The notes under the pieces were generated by a model that saw only the letters and a program-made list of their open reading frames with translations, was not told where the DNA came from and did no database searches. Source: Epiperipatus broadwayi (Eukaryota > Onychophora > Udeonychophora > Euonychophora > Peripatidae). From it: a DNA stretch of 64,000 nt. The stretch is from contig JAQFVV010006634.1 in the NCBI GenBank assembly GCA_028023455.1, positions 62,001 to 126,000 of the forward strand, written 5' to 3'. Within the stretch, counting starts at the first letter, position 1. Each line of letters begins with the position of its first letter. Shown piece after piece: positions 24,963 to 38,162 of this stretch. The position numbers were made by a program, and so were the translations under genes.

Positions 24963-26970
24963 TAATTATTTATATTTTAAATATATTTAGATGTTCTATT
25001 TTAATCACCTAAACAAAGATACCTGAAAAGGCAAATGAACATCCAGGTGTAATTTGTAATGAAGCAACATTAATGGTGGGTCAAGTCACAACTTTTCACA
25101 TATAGATAAAGGCATATGAGAAATTGAACATGTGCCAAATGTAAAGTGCTGGAATATCTAAAAATGTATCTTGGATTTCATTCACCTTTTAAAAATGTTT
25201 TAAAACAGAAGATGGAATGGACTTAGATTAATGATACCATGTACTTGTATTTTAATGACAATAGATATATTAATTTTGAAAAGAGTTTAAAACTTTTATC
25301 TGGCTAAAAAATATAAATAATTAGAAATAATCATTCTTGCGTTGTCAAATATGTGATTATAAAAGAAAATGACTTTTGTAAATTATATTACAGTAATTTT
25401 TTTATATTTTATATGTTTTTGATTTTTCAATTTTTATTTTAGTGACAAATAAAATACTTGTTTTACTGTAAGCTACTTTGAATTACATTGTGATCAAAGA
25501 TTCATGTTTGATACATATGATTTTACATATAAGGACACTATTTTTAAATAACAAAAATGGTGAAGTTGAAGGAGAGAGGATAATAAATTTAAGCCAGTAT
25601 TCCCAGTATTTATTGCTTAGCTAAAACCATATGTGATGTATGCTTTTTTTTAAAAAAAAATGTATAACTATATTAAAACGACACACATATTTTTATATTA
25701 TATACATATATTTTTATAATCTCCTGGATAACATTTCTATTTATCTATTATGGCTATTCACTAAATGACTTTTCTTTCTAGTTTGTCTTTCATGTTTTAA
25801 ACAAATTATAATGAACTTCTTTTTATAAGTTGAAGGCTATTTTTTATTCACAGTAACGCCAAGTCTTCTTTCTTTTCTAATTTTATTTATTTAAAGGGTT
25901 GGTATATTTTATGTAAATAACATTATCCTTTGTTACTATGGAAACATTGTTTACTTTTCTTTGCTAATGATTACGAGTAACAAATTTTCTTTTGATTTTA
26001 AGTAGATTTAATCTTTATCTAGAAGAACAAATGGCAAAAAGAATTTTAAGAATTAAAACAAATAATATACAAACTACTCCTTCTTATACTTTGTGCTTAA
26101 TGATAATTGTCTGTCTAATTATAATAAAAAAAGTCAGAAATTAAAAATTGAAATTTTTTCTTTCAATAGTAAGTATATCAAAAAAAGATAAAAACATATA
26201 TATAATAAAGTAAATAAAATTTCAATATGAGTATTTGAAAAAGAAAGCAAACTATTGACGTCAAGAATCAAAATACTAGTAAGTATTATTAACTTATAAA
26301 AAATTTCAGAAAAAAATTAGAGAAAAAAATTGTAAAAACAAACAAACAATAAAAATTATACACTATTATTAATATCAATAGACTTTAGATATAAAAGTAA
26401 TTATAATAAATTTAGTGTCACATTAAAAATATAAGTAAAATATCATTAATAATTATTTACTGTGAAGTAAAAGAGATTAAAAAAGTCTCATCGTTTATTA
26501 ATTGCATCTTAATGATATACAAACTTCATTATTTTATTATGTAACTCGAAATCCAAGTTGATGAAATAAATCATGGTAAGAAAGTGTCAAGCAACGGAAA
26601 TTATAATTGATAATATTTGAGTACAGATTGAGTGCCATTAACTAAATCTGTAAATTTAAACCGTTATGTTTTCAGAATATTTTTAATTATGCAATAGAAC
26701 ATGCAAAAATATACATAAAAATTATAATTTCAAAAAGATAAATACGTAGAAAAATTGAGTAGTTAAAAAGCAGATTAAACAGTGAATGCTATGTGAGTAT
26801 GTAAAATATAAAAATGTCCAATCCTACATTAAAAGTTTACTTCTGCTAATTTTTAGCATTAAACAGAAAAAAATATGGTAATTGTCTCTAGTGTTGGATT
26901 ACTATTATTTCAGACAAGATTTTTAAGAAAAGAAAATTATGATCAGAGCTAAATATCTTAATATGTTTAC
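24963..26970. other. AT-rich DNA, no gene seen
   Basis: No coding signal. The body of the preceding repeat may continue to about 25200, where composition is more balanced, but I see no second copy in the window to confirm it. Confidence 0.5.
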
Positions 26971-27622
26971 TTAAAGAAGTTAATAACTGAAACACACAAG
27001 CTTATTATATACCTGGGTTTATATATGTAATATATGGGATATATGAGCACAGATTATTACACGACCCACCACTCTCCACACTATATCATAAGATACACTT
27101 GAACACATATATGTTGAAAAGATAAATAATCACCAATAGAGGTATTTCATGCTAAACCAGAAATCATCAGTTGGTCCAGATTACCATCTCTACACATATA
27201 TGCTATAAGTTCTCATATATATATATTATATTAAGATAGCCAATCCTCGTATCTTAATGGACAGGCTTCAATCTACTCCACATTCCAGCTCTTCAACTGT
27301 CCCTCCAATCGACCGTTCCATCATCAAATTTTCAATTGGATGGACAGTTGAAAAGTTGGAGTGTGGAGTAGATTAAAGCCTGTCTATTAAGGTATGAGGA
27401 TTGGCTATCTTAATATATATCTGAGCACTTATAGCATATATGTGTAAAGATGGTAATCTGGACCAACTGATGATTGCTGGTTTAGCATGAAATACGTATA
27501 TTGGTGATTATTTATCTTTTCAACATATGTAATTCAAGTGTATCAATGTTATGAGATAATGTGGAGAGTGGTGGGTTATGTAACAATATGTGCTCATATA
27601 CTCTATATATTAAAGAAGTTAA
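26971..27622. mobile_element. Palindromic S1 element with putative 13-bp target duplication
   Basis: Arms 27028-27310 and about 27330-27609 are reverse complements of each other, both being S1 copies joined at the 'catcatcaaattttcaattgg' end (centre near 27319). The tRNA-like ends lie outward. The direct repeat TTAAAGAAGTTAA occurs at 26971-26983 and at 27610-27622, the latter abutting the right arm exactly. On the left, 44 bp of non-palindromic sequence separates repeat and arm. If this is the target duplication, the whole inverted pair inserted as one unit. Single-arm copies at 24683, 54134 and 62040 show that the arm is the ancestral unit. Confidence 0.8.
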
Positions 27623-29949
27623 ATTATTTCTTAAAGGTAATATTTATATTCTTTATTTAACATAATAGTCATTTCATGGTTCAAATATCAGACTCTCTTT
27701 TTAGACTAATTCCAATTCTAGCTCATCTACTTTTAACAGAGAACATCTAAAAATATAGGACATAAAATGTTTACCAGTTTCAACAGTAAGATTATATTTA
27801 AAGGGTCTAATATACTTATCTTTTTATTAAGCTTTTATCAAAAAAAGATATTTTTTCCAACCCCATGTTAATAGCTTGACATTTTCTATTGTTCAACCTA
27901 ATGAAAAATGTTGTCAATGTTCAATATTCACTTTTATTGTTCAGCCATAATTCTATACTAGAATTTAATAAATTAGTTTTAATTTGTTAAAAATATAAGT
28001 TTACAAATAAAATGCATTCTAAAACACTTTATTTGAAGATTGGAAATTTAAAAAAATTAAAAAGTAAATATGAAAATAAAGACTTTTTCATTGTTGGTCA
28101 GTGATGAGGAAAACAATGAAGTTAGTTAGCATCTCCAGAAAATTTATTAAATCTTTATTGAATGAAATGGATTTTTTTAAAGTAACAAAAATGTGGTACC
28201 CTTATTAATCTTCAAAATTCTGCTGTAAAATATAAAATTGCAATTACAATATTTAAAATATCCTAAAACCTTCTAGAACCATGTTGGTAAAGACATTACT
28301 GTTCTATTTCAAAAGGCATTGGGAAGATTTTTTTTGTTAGCTTTATTGATAAATTTATTAACTTCTATTTCTAAAAATAAATATATATAAATAAAATATA
28401 TGTATGCTAATGGTCTTCCATAATTATAATACAATTATTGTATAAAAATGACCAATAATCTTTAATAAACTAGGCAACTGATCTCAAAATCAGTGAACAA
28501 TAAAACTGAAGCCACTAAGCACACAGAGACATAATTCTTTGACTTTTATTGCCTATTGGAAAGTATTGATCTCTTCTGATTTTTTTAATTAGATGAATAT
28601 TATATTAATTTTATTTTCTAGCACTAAATGAACATAAATACAAAAAAAAATATTAAAAGTTATGTAAAAGAGTGCTTTAAAGCACACCCATTAGCCCAGT
28701 CTCCAAAAAATAATCATATACTACTTTAACCCTGCATTCCAATATTATTGTTAACAAATTTAAATAAATAAATTTTCACTGTGGAATAAAACTTTAATGG
28801 CAAACTATTATTACTTTTTTATAATTGTACTTTATATATTGGAATAATTAAATATAACAGGCTTTATGTTATGTACTTTATATTTTTTGTATTGACAGAT
28901 TTGAAAACTATAAGGCTTTAATTATTATATATATATATATATATATTATTCAAATAATATATATATATATATATATATTATTCAAATAATATTTTATACA
29001 ATATACAATTTTTGTATTTATTTAAAATTTTATATTTTGGAAAAGAAATATTTGCTTTTAAAAATATGATGTCAATTTTACATGTTGAATATTTCATATT
29101 TCTTACACTAAATTTTTTTAAATAGTTGAATTTTCACTTTTATTATATATATTCATATAAATATTTGAGATTTTTATTAGAAATAGTTTATATACATAAT
29201 AATCAATAATTTTATTCAATATTTCACATTTTTTAAAATGTTAGATTTTTGACTTTATATATGTTTGGTTGTGCACATACAAGGATTTTTTTTCTGTTAG
29301 AAAAAATATTTTTTTTATTGTAACACTTATACGGAAATGGACATTGTCAAGGTTAAGCTGTTTGAAACTCCCATTAAAAAACGAAAACGAGTGATTTTAT
29401 GCTAATAGTTCATTTTCAATAGCAAATAATACAGCTAGAAGATGTTGCAACTTTTACTTTAACAAGATTAAAAACAACCTGTGGCTAGAAATTAATATCT
29501 ATATTAAATTTTAATAAAAAGTTAAATTAGTACTCAAGTTATGTGAAATTTTAAAGTTCTATGCAGTAATTTCCAAGAGCAAAAAATAATGTGACTTTCT
29601 ATATATTTTTAAAGAAAAAGTGGGAAAAAATGGTTACAATTTTAATATTCTAGATGTTGTCTAACATTATCATATTCAAAATCTCTTTTGTAAAAAAAAA
29701 AAAAAAAAAAAATTTAGTTTATCCATAACTATAAAGCATACATACTTATTTTCAATTCTGTATAACAGCCAAAATCAAAACATTTACAAATTTATGATAA
29801 AAAAATTATTTTCCAAACAAGGGAAGGAGGGAAAGTGACAGTTTTATTGTCCACACAAAATACATAGTTCTGGTTTGATGTAGAAATTTGTTTTCATAAT
29901 ATATTATTAAAAAATTAGTTCAGTTTATTTATTTTTTATTTATTTTTTT
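27623..29949. other. AT-rich DNA, no gene seen
   Basis: Contains the duplicated TA block at 28925-28992 and a 21-base poly-A (29692-29712). No coding or SINE signal is visible. Confidence 0.55.
28925..28992. repeat. Duplicated (TA)n + TTATTCAAATAAT block
   Basis: Two tandem copies of a TA run ending in 'ttattcaaataat'. That sequence is itself palindromic, so the tract can fold on either copy. Confidence 0.85.
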
Positions 29950-30035
29950 CCATGTGTCAAATCATCGGCCAGAAAGCGAACCCGGGACAATTGCTTGTAA
30001 GGCGGCTGTGCTAACCACTCGGCCACCAACGCTTG
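29950..30035 (-). mobile_element. tRNA-derived SINE (family T, short subtype)
   Basis: On the minus strand it reads 'caagcgttgg', then 'tggccgagtggttagca' (D-arm, good box A), 'gccgccttacaagca' (anticodon-arm region) and 'ccgggttcgctttctgg' (T-arm with box B GGGTTCGC). A short tail 'gatttgacacatggaaaaa' follows. The whole unit is under 100 bp, so it is little more than a tRNA with an A-rich end. SINEs of this kind are moved by LINE machinery and carry an internal RNA polymerase III promoter. This is the best-preserved of five copies in the window. Confidence 0.9.
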
Positions 30036-31289
30036 GTTTTTTTGTTTGTACATAAAAACAAAAACAAAAATCACAATTTGTTTCTAAAAATGTAAACTGA
30101 AAATTATTTTTTCATGAAGTGGTCAGTTTTTTTTTCTTATATCAGTTTGTGTACTAGAATACAAAATATATAACAAATTTTTTTATTAAATTTTATTTAT
30201 TTAGCACTCTAAACTTTAAGTTAATATAAATAGGCAAGGGATTCTTTTTATTTAATTTTTTTTTAAAGAAGTGTAAGTTTTTATTGCTAAATGAAACGTT
30301 TTAAAACATTTTCTTTTCTATTATAGCATTTGCAATATAAAAAAAATGGACATATTTATATATATTTTAAAAAATACAACTTTTATTACAGTACAGCATT
30401 CAAATTCCTACTATTTATTACTGCAAAATTTTTTCATAATCTTCTAAATACAAGTAATAAATTTAAATTCATTTATTTTAAATTCATTTATTTTCTATCA
30501 AATTTTTTAAAATAAATATTCATTAATTGTTTACATTTTACTTACACTAATACATTACATTTAATTTTTAAACATTTAACATTTTATCATTAAAATTATA
30601 GATTTGTAATTATATGATTTTGTGCCTGTCTGAATTTTTTAAAATCCAAATGAAACTCAAGTTATTTAAATATTATTCCTTTTATATATCTTATTATCTA
30701 TTATTTTAACTTCCTTTCAGAAAACTTTACATAAACAAAAACTTAATAATGACATATTTAGTAAGACAGGATATACAATTATATTTTTAGATTTTGTTTG
30801 TATATGAAACATCAGTTTATATACAAATATTTTCTTATTTTTCCATGCAATTGTTTCCAATAATATGATATTAAATAAAGTTTTTATTAAAAAGTCACAT
30901 ATTAAAATTTTATTATCAAAATATTTTAATTAGTCACACTATTATAATGGATTCACAATATAAGTAACATTACTTTGCCCAACTCATTTGTCATTTACAA
31001 ATATACATTATTTAGACCTAAAACAGTCAATTATCTGCTGCAATAGTTCATTGTTTTTTTAATGAATAATAAATTATTTCTCTTTAAAACTTTGCATTTT
31101 TGGAAAAAATTATAAAATGTGATTGAGTTATTATAATGTGTGGTAATACACAGCTGAAGAAAATTTTATTCTTATGAGTTGAAATATCAAAATAATGTTG
31201 AACGTTTTCAAGAGTTATACTACTCTCATAATCATAACTGTGGTAAATTGAAAAATGATGGAGTGAACACGTAAGTATATATATATATT
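30036..31289. other. AT-rich DNA, no gene seen
   Basis: Low-complexity AT-rich sequence without recognisable repeats or coding signal. Confidence 0.6.
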
Positions 31290-31818
31290 GTTGTAGAAAT
31301 TTATGTAAAATTAGTGAGTGTTGAAAAATATCAGTAAGTCCACTTTTTGGAGAGGGGAAAGGGTGAATCTTTGTGATTAATAGGTTATGTATTATGGTCC
31401 TCTATTGTTTTTTTTTTTAATTGTCTCTCTCAGTATACTGAATCCACTGCTCAAGATCATATGAACAAATGCCCAGTTAATTTCTGATGCTTAAAAAAGA
31501 CAACTGCAATTTGTATTGGTAGCTGATTTCTTGTATGTGTATTGATGCTGTTCCAAATGTGTAGACAAAAATTCCTGGGATTCCACAAAATAAACAGAAT
31601 TATACCTGGTGAGAGAGCATTTAATTCCATAGACAGTGGAAGGGATGACATTAGGTTCAACTTTATGCTTTAAATTATTTAGCGGTCTATTAAAGAAAAA
31701 GGTGTGTGAAAAACAATGCTGCATATGGGTAAAATACTTTATTGAAGATTTTGGTGAGGGAGGGAATAAGTGAAAGAAAAAAACATGTCCCTACTCCAAA
31801 CCACACATATACTTTATT
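31290..31818 (-). pseudogene. Penelope-like element, inverted 5'-truncated copy (linker + GIY-YIG)
   Basis: Read on the minus strand, this segment encodes a decayed GIY-YIG endonuclease, the C-terminal domain of Penelope-like retroelements. 'STVYGIKC' at about 31630 is the GIY half. 'YNSVYFVES' is the YIG half with a substituted glycine, and 'LSTHLEQHQYTYKK' matches the R...EH helix. 'HQKLTGHLF' near 31480 matches the final H...GH segment. Upstream (to about 31815) is the weakly conserved linker. The reverse transcriptase is absent. The DNA pairs with 32690-33210 as a reverse complement, so this is an inverted partial copy of the adjacent element. There are stops and at least one frameshift. 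Confidence 0.7.
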
Positions 31819-31994
31819 ATGGCATTTGTCTCTTGGTTCAATAACAACATAATAACCACTTTCAATGGCCACTACTACAAAATGTCTAATAGTCAGCCTA
31901 TGGGTCTTTTTCTGAGTGAAGCCATCTCTAGTTTACACATTAACCATTTTGAAAAGATTGTCATTCCAACATACTTTGAGCATGTCCAAACATT

Positions 31995-32008
31995 ACACAC
32001 ACACACAC

Positions 32009-32052
<44 letters not shown>
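31995..32052. repeat. (AC)n(AT)n microsatellite
   Basis: AC repeats followed by AT repeats, located at the left edge of the insertion that splits the reverse transcriptase. Confidence 0.95.
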
Positions 32053-32057
<5 letters not shown>

Positions 32058-32087
32058 TAATTCGATGTGTGTACTTCTTCAAAGCAA

Positions 32088-32252
32088 TATAAGTAATTAC
32101 ATAATTAAATATTTATAAATACAGTAAATGTTAAGATCATAGACTTTTGGGAAGGTTAGCCTTTCAAAGTGTTAGTTGAAAAAGATTATTAAGTGGATAA
32201 AATTTTTAATTATCTAATTACTGTATTTATAAATATTTAATTATATAATTAT
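32088..32252. mobile_element. AT-rich hairpin inserted in the Penelope-like element
   Basis: 'cataattaaatatttata' + 'aatacagtaa' (32092-32127) is matched in reverse complement by 32216-32252. The hairpin spans the place where the catalytic DD region of the reverse transcriptase should be. No target duplication can be defined because both sides are TA-rich. Confidence 0.7.
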
Positions 32253-33217
32253 ATATATATATGGATGCCATCTTTATCACAGGACCAGAACCAGAATCAG
32301 CTATCAAAGAAGTCAAAGTGAACCTTCAAAACCAATCTGAATTATGTCTAACTGTAAAATGGGAGGACCTCACAACATGTCAAATACTTTCATTGAACAA
32401 TATGCAAGGAGTTTCTCCACCTAGACTACTCCATGCACATTAATCCACTTGAAGCATATGGCCTAACTGCACCTAAAATCTATCACACCTCCACCCAACA
32501 ATCAAGCAGATCTTTCATCATTTTTATTTTACAAGAAATATTTATATAAATATGAGTATTCCTGTAAAACTGACATAGAAGTACACACCAGTTTCCTTGC
32601 ACTTGTCAGATTCAAACACACCTTCCTAAAAATATAACAAAACATTTTAACAGAAAGCTTAACTCTAAGCTATCTTCCGATGATAGACCATGGTTTCTAT
32701 TCTCATATTCACATGTTAAACAAAACCTTTAATAGAATATTTTCCCCTATGTACCATATTGTTCTTTACACTACTTTTCCTCCAATATACCGCTAAATAT
32801 CTTGAAAGATAAATTTGAATCTGAGCTTATCTTTTGCACTGTCTATAAAATTAAATGCCTTCACATCATGTGTAATTATGTTAATTTTGGGGAATCCTGG
32901 ACATCTTTGTCTACATGATTGGCACAATATCAATACACATACACGAGGACAGTCATCAAGTTGGAATGCAGTTCAGTCTTTTATGAGAATCAGAAATTAA
33001 CTGGGCATTTGTTCATAACACCTTCAGCAGCAATTCAGGATATTGAGAGGAACTTCTCAAGATGAACAATTAGGAAATCATACTATATAGCCAATTTCAC
33101 CCAAGCTATTAATCACAAAGATTCATCATTCTTTTTCTCAAGAAATGGACTCTGATATCTTCAACACTTGCTAATTTTACATAAATTTAAATTTCTACAA
33201 CAATATATATATATATA

Positions 33218-34053
33218 TGAAAAACAAAAACAAGTTTTAATCACATTAAAACCTGCTGATGCTTGTATTTATGATCAACAGATGGCGTTTTTATCAAAAA
33301 CACGATCAAGCGTTTGTTTACATAAACGATCAAAGAGTCAGAATTAACTATCTCTTTCGTTTTAGCCCACTTTCAGATCAGCTGATTTCAAGCTATTTTG
33401 CTGTCATCAGTGAAAGACAGAGCCAAGAAACTAGATCTAAAAACTGACTCCAAGTGTTTATGCACAGAGTTTCTATCAGTTTGCAAGCATGAAATTTTTC
33501 AGACCAATAAAGTCTTCAAATTCAGCCAAACAAACTAGATAGCTACATGGGTCTGATCTCAGTTCAGCTTCTCCACATTGTCAAAGCCTCTGCAATCTAT
33601 ATCATTGCGGAAACCTTTAAAGGTAGATTTATGAAAAACAAAAACAAGTTTTAATCACGTTAAAACCTGCTGACACTTGTATTTATGATCAACAGATGGC
33701 ATTTTTACCAAAAACACGATCAAGCGTTTGTTTACATAAACGATCAAAGAGTCAGAATTAACTATCTCTTTCATTTTAGCCCACTTTCAGATCAGCTGAT
33801 TTCAAGCTATTTTGCTGTCATCAGTGTCATTCATGCTTGCAAACTGATAGAAACTCTGTGCATAAACACTTGGAGTCAGTTTTTAGATCTAGTTTCTTGG
33901 CTCTGTCTTTCACTGATGACAGCAAAATAGCTTGAAATCAGCTGATCTAAAAGTGGGCTAAAACGAAAGAGATAGTTAATTCTGACTCTTTGATCGTTTA
34001 TGTAAACAAACACTTGATCATGTTTTTGGTAAAAATGCCATCTGTTGATCATA
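33218..34053. mobile_element. Compound fold-back element, family F4
   Basis: Block structure: A-B at 33272-33493, C at 33494-33685, a second A at 33686-33829, and inverted B'-A' at 33830-34051. A-B and B'-A' are both 222 bp and nearly perfect reverse complements. In addition, 33218-33418 is a direct duplicate of 33631-33829, including the flank before A. Each A starts TGATCAACAGATGGC and is preceded by TA, and the right end is followed by TA (34052-34053). The short open frames at 33259, 33685 and 33876 are translations of A and not genes. Block C shares sequence with the 62.9-kb element. Confidence 0.85.
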
Positions 34054-35274
34054 TATATATATATATATACACTTATCCACATTTTCACTCAATCATTTTA
34101 CAAATTACCACAGCTATGATTATGAGAGTAGTGTAACTCTAAAAGTGCTCAGCCATATTTTAAAATTTCAACTCGAAAGAATAAACTTCACTTCTGCCGC
34201 ATATTAGCATACATCTTAATCCATTACTTTATTTGAAGTGAAGTATAAACTTCATATCATTAAGAAATATAAATTTAAAAACAAAAAGTCTTAAAAATAA
34301 TTTATTAATTTTGTAAATAAAAAACAATAAACAAAAGTAAATTAATAAATAATATATTTTTTGAGAATTCAGGCTTAAAAATGTATTTTAATGAACAATT
34401 GTTTTCTTCAGTAAATATCTATCAGTTAAATGATTTATTGTAAAGAATACATCCAAACAATAAAATTATTTTTAAAATATTAAAATTCTATTTATAATGA
34501 CAAACAACAATAAAAAATAATATTGTAGTTGATATCTCTGATTTAACAGTAGATATTGTTATTTAACATTAAGCTCTTCATGCTTTCTATACCAGTTGAC
34601 TGAATATATATCTTTATTGAGAAACAAATATTTAATTATTTAAAAAAAAAAAATTATGTGTAAAGTTGCAAATAGTATTCACTCAAAAGCTGAATTAATT
34701 TCTTAAAAAATAGAATTCCATCTATGCAATAACAATTTTTTTATAGAGTTACAGCTTTGATCTTTATGAATTGACTTTTCATTGATTTAATATTAGTCAA
34801 ACACATGCTGATTTCAATTTTTTCATCAAATAAATGCAAAAGCATAAAATTACTACTACAGATAGCTAAAAAAGAAATACTCTGAGCCTGGTTGTAGCAA
34901 AAATACAATATAGCATCAGAATTGTGGAATGAGTGAATAATTTAATATATCCTATAGTATTCATTTATTTATTTGTAGAATGTTTTATTATGTGGCAACT
35001 ATAATGAAATTGAAATTTAACTTTCTGTGGAATCCCATCTAGTAGTTTTTTTAAAACGTAGTAATTTATGAGAGTCAAACACATGGGTTTATCTCACCAA
35101 ACTGTTACTTTTTACCTTAAAAATTGGAATCTTATATAATATTTACTCATGTATTTTTTAAATTTTTATAGACTATTTTGATAAAAATAAAATGTTTTTA
35201 TTCCTATTGCAGAATTTTAAAGATATCTTTTTGTATTTTTCTCTGCATTAGAAAATTTTACATTTATCACAAAC
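34054..35274. other. AT-rich DNA, no gene seen
   Basis: Simple AT-rich sequence. No repeat family or coding signal recognised. Confidence 0.6.
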
Positions 35275-35815
<541 letters not shown>

Positions 35816-36499
35816 TTGTGTGTATGTATAGTTATGCATGAAAAGAGTTTCTAATCAAATGAAAGAACTCTTTGATTCCCCAATGAGGTTATAAATTAAC
35901 CAAACAAAGCAAGTTTCATAATGTACATTCTATCCATATATTCTTATCATTGAAGCTCTCATTATTATGTAATTACTTGGATGGTAAATGAACAAAAATT
36001 AGTCTCTAATTAACACTCATGTCCAAGCACAATACATTTCTTGTCTATTTAAATCTAAGTTTAAAATTAAAAAATAACATGGTTTTTTTATATATTCAAT
36101 TTACCTGCTAGTTTTTAACCAAGATAGAATATATATTTGTAGGTATAAAATTTTTATATATTTACAATTATAAGAAAGAAAACCAAAATATGCTCCATTG
36201 AAAAGTCATCAGTTAGAACAGTAGTTTGGCTGATTTTAGAAGACGATAAAAGTCTTCTAATTGCAGACATAGAAAGCCAATCAGTGATTACAATTTATGC
36301 TGTCAAATTAAAAACTGGTTAATATTAAATAGGATCATGTTGAATTTTATAAAGACTAAAAAATAATGATGAGACAATTGATTTAAAAATATATGTACTT
36401 TATAATAAACACACAAATAAAATGATTTATTAAAAATAAACTGAAAAAAAATTCCAAGATTGATGGTATAACAAAAAAGTGACAAAATTAGATATTTAA
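35816..36499. other. AT-rich DNA; possible decayed 5' part of the next LINE
   Basis: From about 36180 the composition resembles the LINE upstream region at 18800-19000, but no motif could be read with certainty. Confidence 0.4.
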
Positions 36500-37862
36500 C
36501 TTAATGGAAAATCCTAAAAGGATAGGTCAGATTTATATTCCAACAAGTTCTCACTGTCATAAAAAAGTAGAGGATTTATATATACAAAATATTTATTATC
36601 ACACCAAACACACTTTAAAATTGTCATGAGTGTCTTTAATTCCAGAACTGTGGATAAATTTGGTTATGCAGCCAAAAAAAACAACTGCATATTATGAATG
36701 ATTTTATTAAGTAAAAATTAGCATGAAAACTACTAAATGAAGATTTAGCAAAATAGAATTGTAATTTGATTAACAGAAGACATGTATTTGAACAGTAATG
36801 TTTTTTTCATAATTTCAACACAAGTAGTGATTATTAATTAATGAGATGTAATGTATGTGTTAATCCAAAATTAAAGAGTTAAAAAAACTATTAAGAAGGA
36901 CAGTATTAACAAATAGTATTTCTAATCTTCAGAAACACTTTAATGAATTTTTAGAACTTGCAAATAATTTTAAAATATTAACTGTCATTGAAAATTGTTT
37001 AAACTTGACAGAAATTAATAAGAAATTAAATAATATTTTAACTATTGTGCCAAAATTGGTAGTGTATAAAAGAACATTTTTCCAGTCAATTTTTAGTGAA
37101 TCAAGACAATGTATGAGAAAAAGAAAGCTTTAGAAAAGAATATAAAACAATATCTTAGTATTGGCAAAAAACTGCTTTAGCCAAAAAAGAGACAGAACTA
37201 TTACTAAAAGAGGGATAACACTATGAAATCTGTAGAATTGTTCTTTGATGAATTGTATAGTAATAAAGAACAAGAAAACAAACTAACCATAATAATTACT
37301 ACAACAGATTTGAGTAAAACTGTTGAGTCACAATTAAATCTATGCAAAACATATTCTGAAAAATTGTGAAATTTTTATTATTATATTAAGAAAAAGCAAA
37401 TGAAGAATAAAAAATTTCTTGATAAAAATTAATTTCTAATATATACATGGTGAAAATGTATTAGGTGATTAGAAAAATTCAGTATACTTAAAAGAGATTA
37501 AAGAGAAAATATTAGAAATTACAAACTATCAGCACTGTATTAGTTTTTATACAAAGGTTTTTTCAACCACTCTGCAGCAAACTTTGGACCAAATCAATTT
37601 AAAAAAAATCTACTTTAAAAATAGTTTTGACATAGGGAAATACATTCAAGCATTGAAAGTAGTTATATAAGTTTCTGTGAATATATGTTGCATTAAAATA
37701 TATTGGATTTGTAGATTATTAAAGTGCATTTGATTTTACAAATTTCTCCACATTGATTGATGCTTTGGATTATTATAATATAGAACCATGATATAAATAT
37801 TCTGAAGAATATTTATCAAAATTTTTACATGAATTCATTAAGATTAACATTGATAATATTGT
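36500..37862 (+). pseudogene. Decayed LINE, second copy (endonuclease + reverse transcriptase)
   Basis: Same lineage and strand as the relic at 18800-20700. 'GQIYIPTSSHC' (about 36527) matches the endonuclease Q-Y-PTS motif, and 'NSRTVDKFGYAAKKNN' (about 36643-36690) matches the GKFG-G-N motif. 'KRDNTMKSVELFFDELYSN' (about 37207-37262) is the linker before the reverse transcriptase. In shifting frames, 'ENYKLSALY' and 'FLYKGFFN' (about 37520) match NYRPI-LLS-YK-F. 'EYM' through 'VDY' near 37680-37720 and 'ILKNIYQNFY' (about 37799-37828) match later reverse transcriptase blocks. Many stops and frameshifts show long inactivity. It ends near 37862. Confidence 0.75.
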
Positions 37863-38072
37863 TTAAAAAATGACACAAAAGTGGATTAACTCTAGAACAA
37901 TCATTATCCTGCAGTAGAGATAATGATGATGAGGATCATAATGATTAATATATATATATATATATATATATTTACAAAATATTTCAAAAAAATCAAGATA
38001 TAAGTAAAATCCTTTTTTGCATATTTTTTTTTTTATTGCAGAATTTGAAAAAAAAAACATCACTGCAGTATA

Positions 38073-38162
<90 letters not shown>

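Larger units (their letters stand above)
31819..33210 (+). pseudogene. Penelope-like element relic (reverse transcriptase + GIY-YIG)
   Basis: A retroelement coding region broken by stops. 'TFNGHYYKMSNSQPMG' (31858-31905) followed by 'HINHFEK' matches the reverse transcriptase motif with the F-NG-YY...MG signature and the downstream M-HFE. After an AT-rich insertion, 'DAIFITGPEPES' (from 32262) fits the region just after the catalytic DD, although the aspartate pair itself is not intact. 'LTVKWED' fits the FT-E-E segment. From about 32836 the GIY-YIG domain reads 'VYKIKC', 'CNYVNFGES', 'QYQYTYTR' and 'NQKLTGHLF'. Penelope-like elements combine exactly these two domains. The 3' half is duplicated inversely at 31290-31815. 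It is certainly non-functional. Confidence 0.75.

Noticed and set aside
29950-30035. Functional tRNA gene
   Set aside because: The acceptor stem does not pair, the anticodon arm is irregular, and the same sequence recurs dispersed with a shared tail, which fits a SINE.
33259-34088. Three similar ~60-80 codon frames as a small gene family
   Set aside because: They are translations of the repeated A block of a fold-back element, on both strands, with no coding constraint expected.
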